DNA of 64,000 nt. Origin: Actinomycetes bacterium (GTDB lineage: Bacteria; Actinomycetota; Acidimicrobiia; Acidimicrobiales; Ilumatobacteraceae). Location: contig JAEZFY010000344.1 of NCBI GenBank assembly GCA_023417265.1, positions 15,055 to 79,054 of the forward strand. Direction: 5' to 3'. The notes below the pieces were generated by a model, which saw only the letters and a list, made by a program, of their open reading frames with translations, did no database searches and was not told the DNA's origin. A program made the position numbers and the translations under genes. Below are positions 1 to 8,316 of this stretch, piece after piece (positions within the stretch are counted from its first letter, which is position 1; the number at the start of each line of letters is the position of its first letter).

Positions 1-728
1 CGTGCGCCCGCCAAGAACCCCCCGTCGGCGATCAGATCGCTCCCGGTGATGCCGATCGAGTCGGTCGAGGCGAAGAAGAGGACGACCGCGGCCATCTCCT
101 CGGGCGACGACACCCGGCCGATCGCCGTCGAGGCCGGCTGAGACATCATCGGCGTGTCGACGGCACCGGGAAGCACACAGTTCACCCGGATACCGCTCGT
201 GGCCAGCTCGGCGGCGGCCGTCTTGGTGAGTCCACGAACTCCCCATTTGGACATGACGTACGAACCCATCGTTGGGATGCCTCGGCAGCCGGCGACCGAG
301 GCGACGTTGACGATCGACCCGCCGCCCTGAGCTGCCATCACGGGCGCGACCGCCTGGATTCCGAGCAACGGCCCGATCAGGTTGACGTCCAACATCCGGC
401 GGGTGTCTTGGACTTGCTCTTCGAGCAGCGGCCGAGCCCACCAGACAGCTGCATTGTTGACCAGCGCGTCGATGCGACCCCACGCAGAGATCGTGGCCTC
501 GACCACTCGAGCCCAGTCGTGCGCCGAGGAAATGTCGTGCGCCAGCACCAGCCCGCCGTCACCGAGCTCATCGCGCAGCCGCTCGGCCGCCGGTGAACTG
601 ACGTCGATGTCGGTCGCCACGACTCGCGCCCCTTCGGCGAGGAGCAGTCGGGCCTCGGCCGACCCCTGACCGCCCGCAGCACCTGTCACGATCACCACGC
701 GCCCGGCGAACCTTGAAGAGCGGCTCAT
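1..728 (-). CDS. SDR-family oxidoreductase (C-terminus cut by window edge)
   Basis: NAD(P)-dependent short-chain dehydrogenase, presumably acting on a cytosolic alcohol or ketone intermediate. The ATG at 728 opens a frame that runs off the left edge after 242 codons. It shows the Rossmann motif TGAAGGQG at residues 15-22, an NNAA motif near residue 90, the active-site YVMSK near residue 155 and the usual C-terminal DGG, so only a few residues are missing. Its ATG overlaps the stop of the LLM gene upstream (ATGA), so the two are probably translationally coupled. The exact substrate cannot be read from the sequence. Confidence 0.9.
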   Translation of the reverse strand, partial: MSRSSRFAGRVVIVTGAAGGQGSAEARLLLAEGARVVATDIDVSSPAAERLRDELGDGGLVLAHDISSAHDWARVVEATISAWGRIDALVNNAAVWWARPLLEEQVQDTRRMLDVNLIGPLLGIQAVAPVMAAQGGGSIVNVASVAGCRGIPTMGSYVMSKWGVRGLTKTAAAELATSGIRVNCVLPGAVDTPMMSQPASTAIGRVSSPEEMAAVVLFFASTDSIGITGSDLIADGGFLAGA

Positions 729-1843
729 GCGGCGGACTCCGTGCGGAAGTGCGGGATCACGTACGTGCCCCACTGGCGAATCGTCTCCATGCAGGCCTCG
801 TGGGGCACGGTGCCCATCTGGATCAGGCACATGATCTCATCGGCGCCGGCGTGCTGCAGGCGCTCGACGTACTCGATCGCCGTGCCGGCTGTGCCGTACG
901 CGTGGTCGGTCGACCACACGATCGAGGCCATGTCGGGTAGGCCGATGCGTGCCTGCTTGACGCGTGCGAAGTCGGCCAGGGCAGCGACGTTGTCGTCATC
1001 GGCGGTATCGAGCGAAGGCGTTGGGGTTCCGAGCGACCAGTGGCCGATCGACTCCTCGAAGAACCGTTGACCGCGCACGCCGATCCGGCGTGCCTCCGCC
1101 GCGTCGTCGAGCACGATGGTCGGACAGAGTGCAGACAGGTGATCGTTGACCAGCGCGGGCGAGACGAACTTCGTGCCGTCTCGCGTGGCGCACGCCTCGT
1201 CGTATAGCTTGCGCATGTCGGCGACCGCCTCTGGCCCCTGGAAGCCGAGCACCAACGCCCCCACGCCGTACTCGGCGGCCTGGGCCACCGTCTCGGCGTG
1301 GCTGCAGGCAAGGAACAGCGGAGGATGGGGCCGCTGGATCGGGCCGGGGACGAGGTGGTGGGGACGGATCTCGAACGATTCGTGCCATTCGAATCGATCA
1401 TCGAGCCACATGCGCGACACCATCCGGAGCGACTCCTCGACCTGTGCCTTGGTGGTGCTCTTGTCGACTCCGCAAAAGGAGGTCTCCTCCTCGGTGCCGC
1501 CGCGGCCGGCGCCGAGGTCGCGCCGGCCGCCCGAGAGGATGTCGAGCGTTGCCGCCCGCTCGGCCACCCGCACCGGATGGTTGTAGTTGAACGCCATGCA
1601 CACGACCCCGTGCCCGATGCGGATCCGCGACGTCCGCGCTGACACGTGCGACAAGAACACCTCAGGAGCGCTCATGTGGGCATACCACTTGAGTCCGTGA
1701 TGCTCGACCGCCCAGACGCGGTCGAACCCCATCCCCTCGGCGTAGACAGCCTGCTCGACACAGCTCAACAACGTCCTCCGCTCACCCTCCGGACTCGTGT
1801 CGGCGGTCTGAGCTTCGAAGATCATCGAGAATTTCACGGACAT
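725..1843 (-). CDS. LLM-class flavin-dependent oxidoreductase
   Basis: Luciferase-like TIM-barrel enzyme of 372 aa; such proteins use FMNH2 or F420. Typical family segments are the start MSVKFSMIFEAQT, VEHHG near residue 47, RIRIGHGV near 75 and LDILSGGR near 100. I chose the ATG at 1843 because GGGAAAGG lies just before it and because it begins the first beta strand; the upstream in-frame start at 1897 would add a non-homologous tail. It heads a two-gene unit with the SDR at 1-728. A GTCCAACTG box lies upstream at 1914-1922. Whether it is a monooxygenase or an F420-dependent dehydrogenase cannot be decided here. Confidence 0.9.
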   Translation of the reverse strand: MSVKFSMIFEAQTADTSPEGERRTLLSCVEQAVYAEGMGFDRVWAVEHHGLKWYAHMSAPEVFLSHVSARTSRIRIGHGVVCMAFNYNHPVRVAERAATLDILSGGRRDLGAGRGGTEEETSFCGVDKSTTKAQVEESLRMVSRMWLDDRFEWHESFEIRPHHLVPGPIQRPHPPLFLACSHAETVAQAAEYGVGALVLGFQGPEAVADMRKLYDEACATRDGTKFVSPALVNDHLSALCPTIVLDDAAEARRIGVRGQRFFEESIGHWSLGTPTPSLDTADDDNVAALADFARVKQARIGLPDMASIVWSTDHAYGTAGTAIEYVERLQHAGADEIMCLIQMGTVPHEACMETIRQWGTYVIPHFRTESAA

Positions 1844-1913
1844 CCTTTCCCGCTTGCCCCCCTGGCATCGGCGCGGCTGATCGTCCTCTTCTAACACCGG
1901 CTCCCCGGGCAGT

Positions 1914-1937
1914 CAGTTGGACGTCGAGCGCTCGACG
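1914..1937 (-). promoter_or_regulatory. GTCCAACTG box next to a 16-bp perfect palindrome
   Basis: CAGTTGGAC (1914-1922; GTCCAACTG on the minus strand) abuts the perfect palindrome CGTCGAGCGCTCGACG at 1922-1937. Both lie between the divergent LLM (start 1843) and hydrolase (start 2071) genes. The box is one of a recurring set in this window; the palindrome could be an operator for either gene. Confidence 0.55.
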
Positions 1938-2070
1938 AACGGGAAGCGACGACCAACCGCGCCCGCCAAGCACCGGACGGCTACGTGGGTACCTTGGCTC
2001 ATCGGACAGCCGTGGCGTGTGAACCACCGCGTGGTGTCCGAACGTCGTGTCCCACCGAGGAGAGGTTGCA

Positions 2071-3039
2071 GTGTCCGATTCGTTCGGGATCGCCAACGGT
2101 CCGCAACTCGACGTGGCGGCGCTGCTCGACCCCGAGCTGGCCGAGGTCGCCCAGCTTGAGGTGCTACAGCACCTGAGCGGGCCGATGCTGCCCGCGCTGC
2201 GCCAGGCGATGCGCGGCGCGCAACCGCCCCTGTCGAACCCCGTCGTCCGGAGCGACCACATCTTGGACGGAGTTCGACCGGCTGCGATCCGAGTCCACCG
2301 TCCGAGGGACGTTTCCGGACCCCTGGCCTGCGTCGTGAGCATGCATGGCGGCGGTTTCGTGCTGGGGCACTACGGCATGGACGACACACTGTTCGATCGA
2401 TGGTGCCCCGATCTCGGCATTGTCGGCGTGTCGGTCGACTACGGGTTGGCGCCCGAATGCCCTTACCCCGGCCCCCTGGAGGACTGCTTTGCAGCGCTCG
2501 AATGGACGGTTGAGCACGCCGACGAACTGGGCGTCGATCGAGCACGGATCGGGCTGCACGGCCTGAGCGCGGGGGGTGGACTCGCCGCCGCCGTTGCCCT
2601 GCTCGCCCGTGAGCGCGGCGGACCCCCACTTGCATTCCAAATTCTCGACTGCCCCATGCTCGACGATCGCCAAGTGACGTTCTCGAGTCGCCTGCCAGGG
2701 CTCCACGTGTGGAGCCGGGAGACGAACCGGTTCGCCTGGCAGGCCTATCTCGGTTCCCTCTACGGCGCCGACGATCTCCCCGCCACGGCGGCACCCGCAC
2801 GTGCCGCGGATCTCACGACGCTCCCACCGGCGTTCCTGTCCGTGGGAGCCATCGACGGGTTTCACGACGAGGTCGTCGACTATGCGGTACGTCTCAACCA
2901 CGCAGGGGTGCCAACGGAGCTCCACGTGTATCCTGGGACACCACACGGCTACCAAGTGGTCGCAACGTCTTCGGTGACGCGACGTGCGTTCACCGACAAG
3001 ACCGAGTGGCTGCGTCGAACGACTGCCGTGGCCGGCTAA
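2071..3039 (+). CDS. alpha/beta hydrolase, hormone-sensitive-lipase (HSL) type
   Basis: Carboxylesterase/lipase-like hydrolase of 322 aa in the HSL (bacterial family IV) group. The oxyanion motif HGGGF is near residue 93, the nucleophile elbow is GLSAGGG near residue 167, the acid is in GAIDGFHDE and the catalytic His in PGTPHGY, so the triad is complete. The start is GTG at 2071, placed 6 nt after GAGGAGAGG; the GTG at 2047 lacks such a site. It converges on the acyl-CoA ligase at 3048. A role in hydrolysing an ester or lactone made by the neighbouring oxygenases is plausible but inferred. Confidence 0.9.
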   Translation: MSDSFGIANGPQLDVAALLDPELAEVAQLEVLQHLSGPMLPALRQAMRGAQPPLSNPVVRSDHILDGVRPAAIRVHRPRDVSGPLACVVSMHGGGFVLGHYGMDDTLFDRWCPDLGIVGVSVDYGLAPECPYPGPLEDCFAALEWTVEHADELGVDRARIGLHGLSAGGGLAAAVALLARERGGPPLAFQILDCPMLDDRQVTFSSRLPGLHVWSRETNRFAWQAYLGSLYGADDLPATAAPARAADLTTLPPAFLSVGAIDGFHDEVVDYAVRLNHAGVPTELHVYPGTPHGYQVVATSSVTRRAFTDKTEWLRRTTAVAG

Positions 3040-3047
3040 CCCCCGGG

Positions 3048-4628
3048 TCAGGAGCTGACTGGGCTGTCGAGAGCAGCCACCTCGCGGGCGATCTGCCGCT
3101 TGTTCGGCTTGCCGCTCGGCAGGCGTGGCACGTCATCGGCCTCGCGCTGCACGATGCGCGCTGGCACCTTGAACGACGACATCTGTGATCGCAGCGCAGC
3201 CCGCAGACCATCGAGATCGAGCGGCTTCCCATCGGCGGACACCACCACTGCGGCAACCTCTTCCCCCCGGCTCGGATGGGGAATGGCGAACACATACGCA
3301 GCGGCGACACCCGGCAGACTGATCAATGCGTTCTCGACCTCGAGTGGGGAGACGTTCGCGCCGGCGCTCTTGATCATCTCGCTGTAGCGACCCGTGAAGT
3401 AGATCTGGCCCTCCTCGATGTACCCGCGGTCACCCGTGTGATACCAGCCGTCGGCGTCGAAGACCTCCTCGCGCTCGCGCCGGTAGAGGCCGGCCGTGAG
3501 GCCGAACCCTCGAACGCAGAACTCGCCCTCTTCGCCCTCGGGCACGGGTCGTCCCGTGACGGGGTCGATCACCTGGTAGTCGAAGTACTCGGGGTTCCGG
3601 TGCATGCCGAACGTCTCGGTCATGCCCATGTTGATCGGATCGCCCTTCGACGAGAACCACTTCGGTGGTCTGCTCGGCGCCACGAGCGACGACAGGTCGG
3701 CGGCCGAGTAACCGGGGTGTCCGCGCAGCGTGTCGACGAGCGTCGGCCAGCCGGCGACGTGCGTGACGCGCTCGCGTTCGATCAGCATGAGTGCCTCGCC
3801 CGGCTCGAATCGCTCCTGCGACACGATCTTCGACCCGACGTGCATGCTGCCGAGCAAGCTCTGCGGACCGCCGACCCAGAAGAACGGCATCGCCATGAGC
3901 ACGCACACACCTTCGGTGGATGAGCCCAGGCCCAGCCCCGTCGACGGATGCACCTTGCGTACAGCCGTGCCGTGGGTGTGCAGTACCGCCTTCGGCTCGG
4001 CGCTCGTGCCGGACGTGAAGATCGCAAGCAGCAGATCGGCTGGGACGACCTGGCGTTCGACTGCTGCCAGCAGCGATGGCGGCGCCAAAGGGACGTCTCC
4101 CACCAGGTCGGCGAGGGAACCGTCGAGCGGAACGGCCTCCGCCCACGGCAGGTTGGTCGCCCCGGTGATCCATATCGAGCGCAGGTAGGGGACGTCGAGC
4201 AATCTCAACTGTGTGTCGTCCTGCTCGAGCAGTTCCGGGAACGCTTCGAGCAGGTCGGCGTCGAAGTCGCGCCCGAGCATGTTCGGCGGCGCGATCAGCA
4301 CGCTCACGTCGGCATTTCGCGCGGCGACGCGTAGCTCCGCCGGCCGGTAGGTGGAACTGAACATCATCGAGATCGCACCGATGCGGGCGACCGCGAGAAA
4401 CGCCACGACGAAGTCGGGGCTCGAGGGGAGGATGATCCCCACACGCGACCCCTTGCCGACCCCATCGGCGAGCAGTCTGCGCGCCAAGATCGCGGACCGG
4501 CGCTCCGCGTCGGCGAAGGTCAACCGGTCCGACGCCGACACGACATGGTCGCGGTCGCCGAACCGCTCGACACTGCGGTGCAGGAGGTTGGGAACCGTCG
4601 GAACGAATTCGAGCTCGGGTGCGCGCAC
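3048..4628 (-). CDS. acyl-CoA synthetase (AMP-dependent ligase)
   Basis: ANL-superfamily ligase of 526 aa that should activate a carboxylic acid as acyl-AMP and then acyl-CoA. Visible motifs: the P-loop-like FTSGTSAEPKAVLHTHG, GMTETFGMH (A5), YHTGDRGY (A7), GRYSEMIKSAGANVSP (A8) and the C-terminal lysine in LPSGKPNKR. The start is GTG at 4628, preceded by CGGAGGA; the frame is open further upstream but without family similarity. It is a close paralogue of the ligase at 39634-41229. A GTCCAACTG box lies at 4755-4763. Confidence 0.92.
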   Translation of the reverse strand: MRAPELEFVPTVPNLLHRSVERFGDRDHVVSASDRLTFADAERRSAILARRLLADGVGKGSRVGIILPSSPDFVVAFLAVARIGAISMMFSSTYRPAELRVAARNADVSVLIAPPNMLGRDFDADLLEAFPELLEQDDTQLRLLDVPYLRSIWITGATNLPWAEAVPLDGSLADLVGDVPLAPPSLLAAVERQVVPADLLLAIFTSGTSAEPKAVLHTHGTAVRKVHPSTGLGLGSSTEGVCVLMAMPFFWVGGPQSLLGSMHVGSKIVSQERFEPGEALMLIERERVTHVAGWPTLVDTLRGHPGYSAADLSSLVAPSRPPKWFSSKGDPINMGMTETFGMHRNPEYFDYQVIDPVTGRPVPEGEEGEFCVRGFGLTAGLYRREREEVFDADGWYHTGDRGYIEEGQIYFTGRYSEMIKSAGANVSPLEVENALISLPGVAAAYVFAIPHPSRGEEVAAVVVSADGKPLDLDGLRAALRSQMSSFKVPARIVQREADDVPRLPSGKPNKRQIAREVAALDSPVSS

Positions 4629-4751
4629 TGCTGATGTCCTCCGTCTGCTGCGACACGTCGTACGACGTGCGGTCAAGGCCGGCGTGTGCTCGACCTCTCG
4701 CTCCGGCCATCGTGTCAGAGCCGGTGGCAGACGAACCTGTCCCGAGCTGCG

Positions 4752-4763
4752 GTCCAGTTGGAC
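4752..4763 (-). promoter_or_regulatory. GTCCAACTG box upstream of the ligase
   Basis: GTCCAGTTGGAC on the plus strand contains GTCCAACTG on the minus strand (4755-4763), about 125 bp before the ligase start at 4628. The site is nearly self-complementary. No convincing -10 follows it on the minus strand. Confidence 0.45.
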
Positions 4764-4812
4764 ACCGGTGCGCTCGCCCATCGGAGATGACTGCGGGTTG
4801 CATTTGGTCGGT

Positions 4813-4846
4813 GCCCGACTGTGACGCCGGGCATGATCGGTACCGT
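4813..4846 (+). promoter_or_regulatory. variant box GCCCGACTG plus TACCGT, 19-bp spacer
   Basis: GCCCGACTG (4813-4821) and TACCGT (4841-4846), 19 bp apart, lie about 80 bp before the BVMO remnant. Arrangement and spacer match the P450 promoter at 16930-16963; even the 11 bases after the box differ at only one position (TGACGCCGGGC here, TGACGGCGGGC there). Confidence 0.5.
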
Positions 4847-4926
4847 CCCGCCGTCTGGTCGAGTGGCGGGAGAGTCATGGCACGCAGCACCCGATTCCGT
4901 GAGTCGTGCGTCGAACGGTCCGACCG

Positions 4927-6020
4927 ATGAGCGGCGATCGCACCGCAGATGCTGCGCTGCGGGCCGCGCGTGCCCGTTACGCAGATGAGCGCGTGCGCCG
5001 GATCAGACCCGACGGCATGCAGCAGTTCGCCTACCTCGACCCGTCGGTCGACCCTGCGGCGCCGCCCGTCGCCCGCGAACCGATCGACGATCGGGTCGAT
5101 GTTGTGGTCATCGTTACGGGAATCGCGGGCCTCGTGGTCGGAGCCCGCCTGCGCCAGGCGGGGCTGGGGCGGATTCGCCTCGTCGACCGTGCCGGCGGTG
5201 TCGGGGGTACCTGGTATTGGAACCGGTATCCGGGGGCACAATGCGACATCGAGTCGTACGTGTACATGCCGTTGCTCGACGAGCTCGGCGTGGTACCCAC
5301 CGAGAAGTACGCGCATCAGCCCGAGATCGAACGGCACCTACGGCATTGAAGCCCTATTACCGGCTGCTCTGCAAACGACCCGGTTTCCACGACGAGTACC
5401 TCGCGACATTCAACCGCCAGAACGTCACCTTGGTCGACACACGGGGTGCCGGCGTCGAGCGAATCACCTCCGGCGGCGTCGTCGTTGACGGGATGGAGCA
5501 TCAGGTCGACGTGATCGTGCTCGCGACCGGCTTCGACGCGGGACGCGGCATTCTCTCGTCAGCGGGTATCGACATCGTCGGCCGTGCTGGTCGCGCGATG
5601 ACAGCGGCGTGGGCCGACGGTATGCGTACCTTCCACGGACTGCAGTCGCACGGATTCCCGAACTGCTTCCTGCTCGGCCTCACGCAAACGTCCGGATCGA
5701 TCAACTACGTTCACAACGTCGAGGTGCAGGCTGCGCACATTGCGTATGTCGTCGGTGAAACCCTTCGGAGAGGGGCGGTCACCGTCGAGGCCACGGCTGA
5801 GGCCGAGGCGGCGTGGGTCGAGCAAGTCCGGTCGATTGTGCCACCAGCGGTCCGAGAGTTTCTCCAGTCGTGCACGCCGGGGTACTACAACAACGAGGGT
5901 GACATCGACGACCCGAACCGATTCGGGGGGCAGAACGCGCTGATCGGCCCGGTCGCATTCTTCGACCTCCTGCGAGCTTGGCGCGAGGCAGGCGATCTGG
6001 CCGGCCTTGAACTGCGCTAA
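4927..6020 (+). pseudogene. Baeyer-Villiger monooxygenase remnant (internal deletion, frameshift)
   Basis: Remnant of a type I FAD/NADPH Baeyer-Villiger monooxygenase. The first part (4927-5349, 141 aa) has the FAD-domain start and the highly typical GTWYWNRYPGAQCDIES segment, then stops. The second part, in another frame from about 5346, resumes with LKPYYRLLCKRPGFHDEYL and DVIVLATGF and continues to the natural C-terminus at 6020. The family is about 600 aa; here about 370 codons remain. The NADPH Rossmann domain and the FxGxxxHxxxW fingerprint are missing. The first dinucleotide motif is also eroded (IVTGIAG where IGAGxxG is expected). No functional enzyme is possible. Confidence 0.88.
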
Positions 6021-6057
6021 CTCACGACTTCCGTGTGCGATGGCGGCGCGCCGGGCG

Positions 6058-6762
6058 TCAGCGATCGTCACGCATCGCTCGACGGCGAGCCGTGAACACT
6101 TGCTCGACGCGATACGCCTCGAGCGGCAGCAGTGACTCAGTCACGTCGATCATCTGCTTGGCGAGTCGCATCGTCATCGGGTCCTTCGCGGCCAGCTCGG
6201 CAGCCATCTTGGCAGCGACGCCAGCGAGCTCGGAGCGATCGACGAGCCGGGCGACCGCGCCGGACGCCAGCAGCTGGTCGACCGGGCAGCGCTCTGCAGT
6301 CAGGTAGAGGTGTCGGGCGCGGCGGTCGCCGACCAGTGCAACGAGGTGGCGGTAGGCACCCAGCAGACCCACCTCGATCTCGGGGGTCTGGATCCACGAC
6401 TCCCTGACGGCGACGATGATGTCGCACATCGACAGGAGCGAGACACCTCCGCCGACAGCTGGCCCGTTCATCGCCGCGACCACCGGAACGGGACAACGAC
6501 GAATTGCTTCGAGCATCTCGCGCGGTACGCGGCCCGGGTCGGGATCGTGGGTTGCGGACGCGGCGAACGAGCGCAGGTCCTGGCCTGCGGAGAACGCTCG
6601 GTCGCCGGCGCCGGTGAGCACGACGGCTCCCACCTCCGGCCGGTCGACGACGCCTGCTAGCGCTCGACGGAGCTCACTCGCGAGGTTCCCGTCGATCGCG
6701 TTCACCGGTGGTCGATCGATCGTCAAGGTCAACACGCGACCTCTCAGCTCACAGTGGAGCAT
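6058..6762 (-). CDS. enoyl-CoA hydratase/isomerase family protein
   Basis: Crotonase-fold protein of 234 aa, slightly short for the family. It carries the first oxyanion segment FSAGQDLRSF and the second, AMNGPAVGGGVSLLSMCD. The Glu of the second catalytic position is plausible in TPEIEVGLLG. The start at 6762 has GGAGG seven bases upstream. It may hydrate or isomerise an enoyl-CoA from beta-oxidation in the cytosol; crotonases are too diverse to name the reaction. Divergent from the Dabb gene at 6827. Confidence 0.88.
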   Translation of the reverse strand: MLHCELRGRVLTLTIDRPPVNAIDGNLASELRRALAGVVDRPEVGAVVLTGAGDRAFSAGQDLRSFAASATHDPDPGRVPREMLEAIRRCPVPVVAAMNGPAVGGGVSLLSMCDIIVAVRESWIQTPEIEVGLLGAYRHLVALVGDRRARHLYLTAERCPVDQLLASGAVARLVDRSELAGVAAKMAAELAAKDPMTMRLAKQMIDVTESLLPLEAYRVEQVFTARRRAMRDDR

Positions 6763-6785
6763 CGAGACGCCTCCGCAGCGTGAGT

Positions 6786-6820
6786 GTCCAACTGGCGCGC
6801 GAATGCCGTGATGCGATGCT
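6786..6820 (+). promoter_or_regulatory. GTCCAACTG box plus GATGCT
   Basis: Exact GTCCAACTG at 6786-6794 and GATGCT at 6815-6820 (20-bp gap), just before the Dabb gene start at 6827. The same box/GATGCT geometry occurs at 48872-48906. If GATGCT is a -10, the transcript would be almost leaderless. Confidence 0.5.
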
Positions 6821-6826
6821 CGCCCG

Positions 6827-7120
6827 GTGATCCGCCACATCGTGTTGTTCAACTTCGTCGAGGGCACACCCCCCGAGCGCATCGACCAGGTCGAACGGGA
6901 CCTGCTCGCGTACGTGGAGCCGCTGGACGGCGTGCGTTCCTACGTGATCGGTCGCAACGCCGGCCTGACCCCCACCGCGTTCGAGTTCTCGGTGGTCGCC
7001 GAGTTCGACGACGAGGCGGCATTCGTCGCCTACGCACGCGGTGACCGCCACCTCGAGATCGTCCGCGAGCTCGCCGAGATCGTGGGCGAGCGAGCCTCCT
7101 CGCAATCGCGCCTGGACTGA
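6827..7120 (+). CDS. Dabb (stress-responsive alpha/beta barrel) domain protein
   Basis: Small 97-aa protein matching the Dabb family throughout: MIRHIVLFNF at the N-terminus, a central EFSVVAEFDDEAAF strand-helix and a C-terminal HLEIVREL. Dabb proteins form ferredoxin-like dimers. Members include cyclases such as olivetolic acid cyclase, but most have no known role. The start is GTG at 6827. The first His of the domain is present. Its function in this island is unknown. Confidence 0.85.
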   Translation: MIRHIVLFNFVEGTPPERIDQVERDLLAYVEPLDGVRSYVIGRNAGLTPTAFEFSVVAEFDDEAAFVAYARGDRHLEIVRELAEIVGERASSQSRLD

Positions 7121-7282
7121 TCGTCGCCGCCCATGAGCGGGAGGGTCGGAACGAATGGGTTCGGTGAGCACATCTGCCTCCGGGTGGTGGTCGTGGGCCA
7201 TCATCGTCCCGCGCGCCGCGACGGTGCTTTTCCGCTGTTGGACACTCCCGGGCGAACGCACTTGACGGAATTGACCGCCCGC

Positions 7283-7311
7283 TGCCATCCTGGCTAACTG
7301 AGATTAGATCG
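7283..7311 (+). promoter_or_regulatory. conserved element upstream of the first StrR/ParB-like regulator
   Basis: TGCCATCCTGGCTAACTG followed by AGATTAGAT. It contains GGCTAACTG (7292-7300), 7/9 to the GTCCAACTG box, and the imperfect inverted repeat CTAACT-GA-GATTAG. Nearly the same element, with one base more, precedes the second regulator at 42376-42404. Probably an autoregulatory site. Confidence 0.55.
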
Positions 7312-7338
7312 TCGCGGGGGCGGCGGAACGGGGGAACG

Positions 7339-8307
7339 GTGGCCTACTCGGAAGAGTCCGTGGTCGAGCCGGGAGCGAGCGCAGAGACGGCGTCGTCGAC
7401 CGAGCCGATCCGATGCGTGGCGGTCAGTGCGGTCGCCAGTGATCACCCGCTGCGAACGTCAGGCGTATCGGCCCATCGGGTCACCGCCCTGTGCGAGCGG
7501 CCCGACGCATGGTTGCCGATCCTCGTCTCCGCACGGACCAACCACGTGATCGACGGGCTGCATCGGCTCGCCGCCGCGGAGCGGATCGGTGTGACCATCG
7601 TCCGTGCCGAGTTCTTCCACGGGTCGCCGGCACAGGAAGTGTGTGAGTTCATCCGACGTAACGGGGACGCGTTCGACTTGAGTCGCGAGCACCGACAGCA
7701 GGCATTGCGAGAAGTGCTCGACGAACACCCTGAGTGGGCCGACCGACGTATAAGTGAGATGTGTGGGATGTCACCCAAAGCCGTTGCCAGGGTGCGCCAA
7801 CGAATCGTGTGCGGCGACGCTGGTACCACCTCCAGAGTCGGACGCGATGGACGGTCGCGGCCGGTCGACCCCGTTCGCCAGCGAATCCTCATCGTCGAGG
7901 CGTTGCGCGAGGCCCCCGAATCGTCGCTTCGCATGATCGCTCGCGAGCTGGGTGTGTCGCCGGAGACGGTGCGACGCGTGCGCCTGCAGCTCGAGGACGA
8001 CCGCAACCTCGCGACGCCGTGCGACACCCGTTCCGACATCGTCATCCGCGCAGAGACGCAGCATCACAATGCGCCGCCCCGGTCGTGGAACGACGACCAT
8101 GCCTTCCAGTCGCGCGTGGAAGGTACCGAAACGGTCGAGTTCCTCGAACGTACTCGGGTGTGCGAGCAGGATGTAACGAGGTACGCCCAAGCGGTGCCGC
8201 TCAGCCGGGTCTACGAGATCGCCGACGAGGCACGCCGCCGGGCGGCGGTGTGGGCGCGTCTGGCCGACAGCGTCGAGACCCGCGCCCGGGTGCATGCCCG
8301 GCGCTGA
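7339..8307 (+). CDS. StrR/ParB-like transcriptional regulator, copy 1
   Basis: DNA-binding regulator of 322 aa. Residues about 20-110 form a ParB N-terminal-like domain with the hallmark NHVIDGLHRLAAAE; a first helix-turn-helix is ISEMCGMSPKAVARVRQR (about 137-154), then VGRDGRSRPVDP and a second HTH, MIARELGVSPETVRRVR (about 198-214). This order is that of StrR-family activators of antibiotic clusters, not of chromosome-partition ParB. The C-terminus (PLSRVYEIADEARRRAA) is shared with the paralogue at 42411. The GTG start follows CGGGGGAACG. No parA is nearby, so a role in plasmid or chromosome segregation is unlikely. Confidence 0.88.
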   Translation: MAYSEESVVEPGASAETASSTEPIRCVAVSAVASDHPLRTSGVSAHRVTALCERPDAWLPILVSARTNHVIDGLHRLAAAERIGVTIVRAEFFHGSPAQEVCEFIRRNGDAFDLSREHRQQALREVLDEHPEWADRRISEMCGMSPKAVARVRQRIVCGDAGTTSRVGRDGRSRPVDPVRQRILIVEALREAPESSLRMIARELGVSPETVRRVRLQLEDDRNLATPCDTRSDIVIRAETQHHNAPPRSWNDDHAFQSRVEGTETVEFLERTRVCEQDVTRYAQAVPLSRVYEIADEARRRAAVWARLADSVETRARVHARR

Positions 8308-8316
8308 GCGACGCCG

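Noticed and set aside
3430..5337. 635-aa minus-strand open frame
   Set aside because: Out-of-frame shadow of the ligase and antisense to the BVMO remnant; very Arg-rich, no recognisable motif.
4927..6020. Two separate small flavoprotein genes
   Set aside because: The two parts match the N- and C-terminal ends of one BVMO, and neither contains a complete cofactor domain.
7235..7243. Box GTCCAACAG on the minus strand
   Set aside because: No minus-strand gene starts downstream and the last bases deviate; kept only as a weak site.
7339..8307. ParB chromosome- or plasmid-partition protein
   Set aside because: No parA or parS-like cluster; HTH order and linker are StrR-like and a second copy exists.
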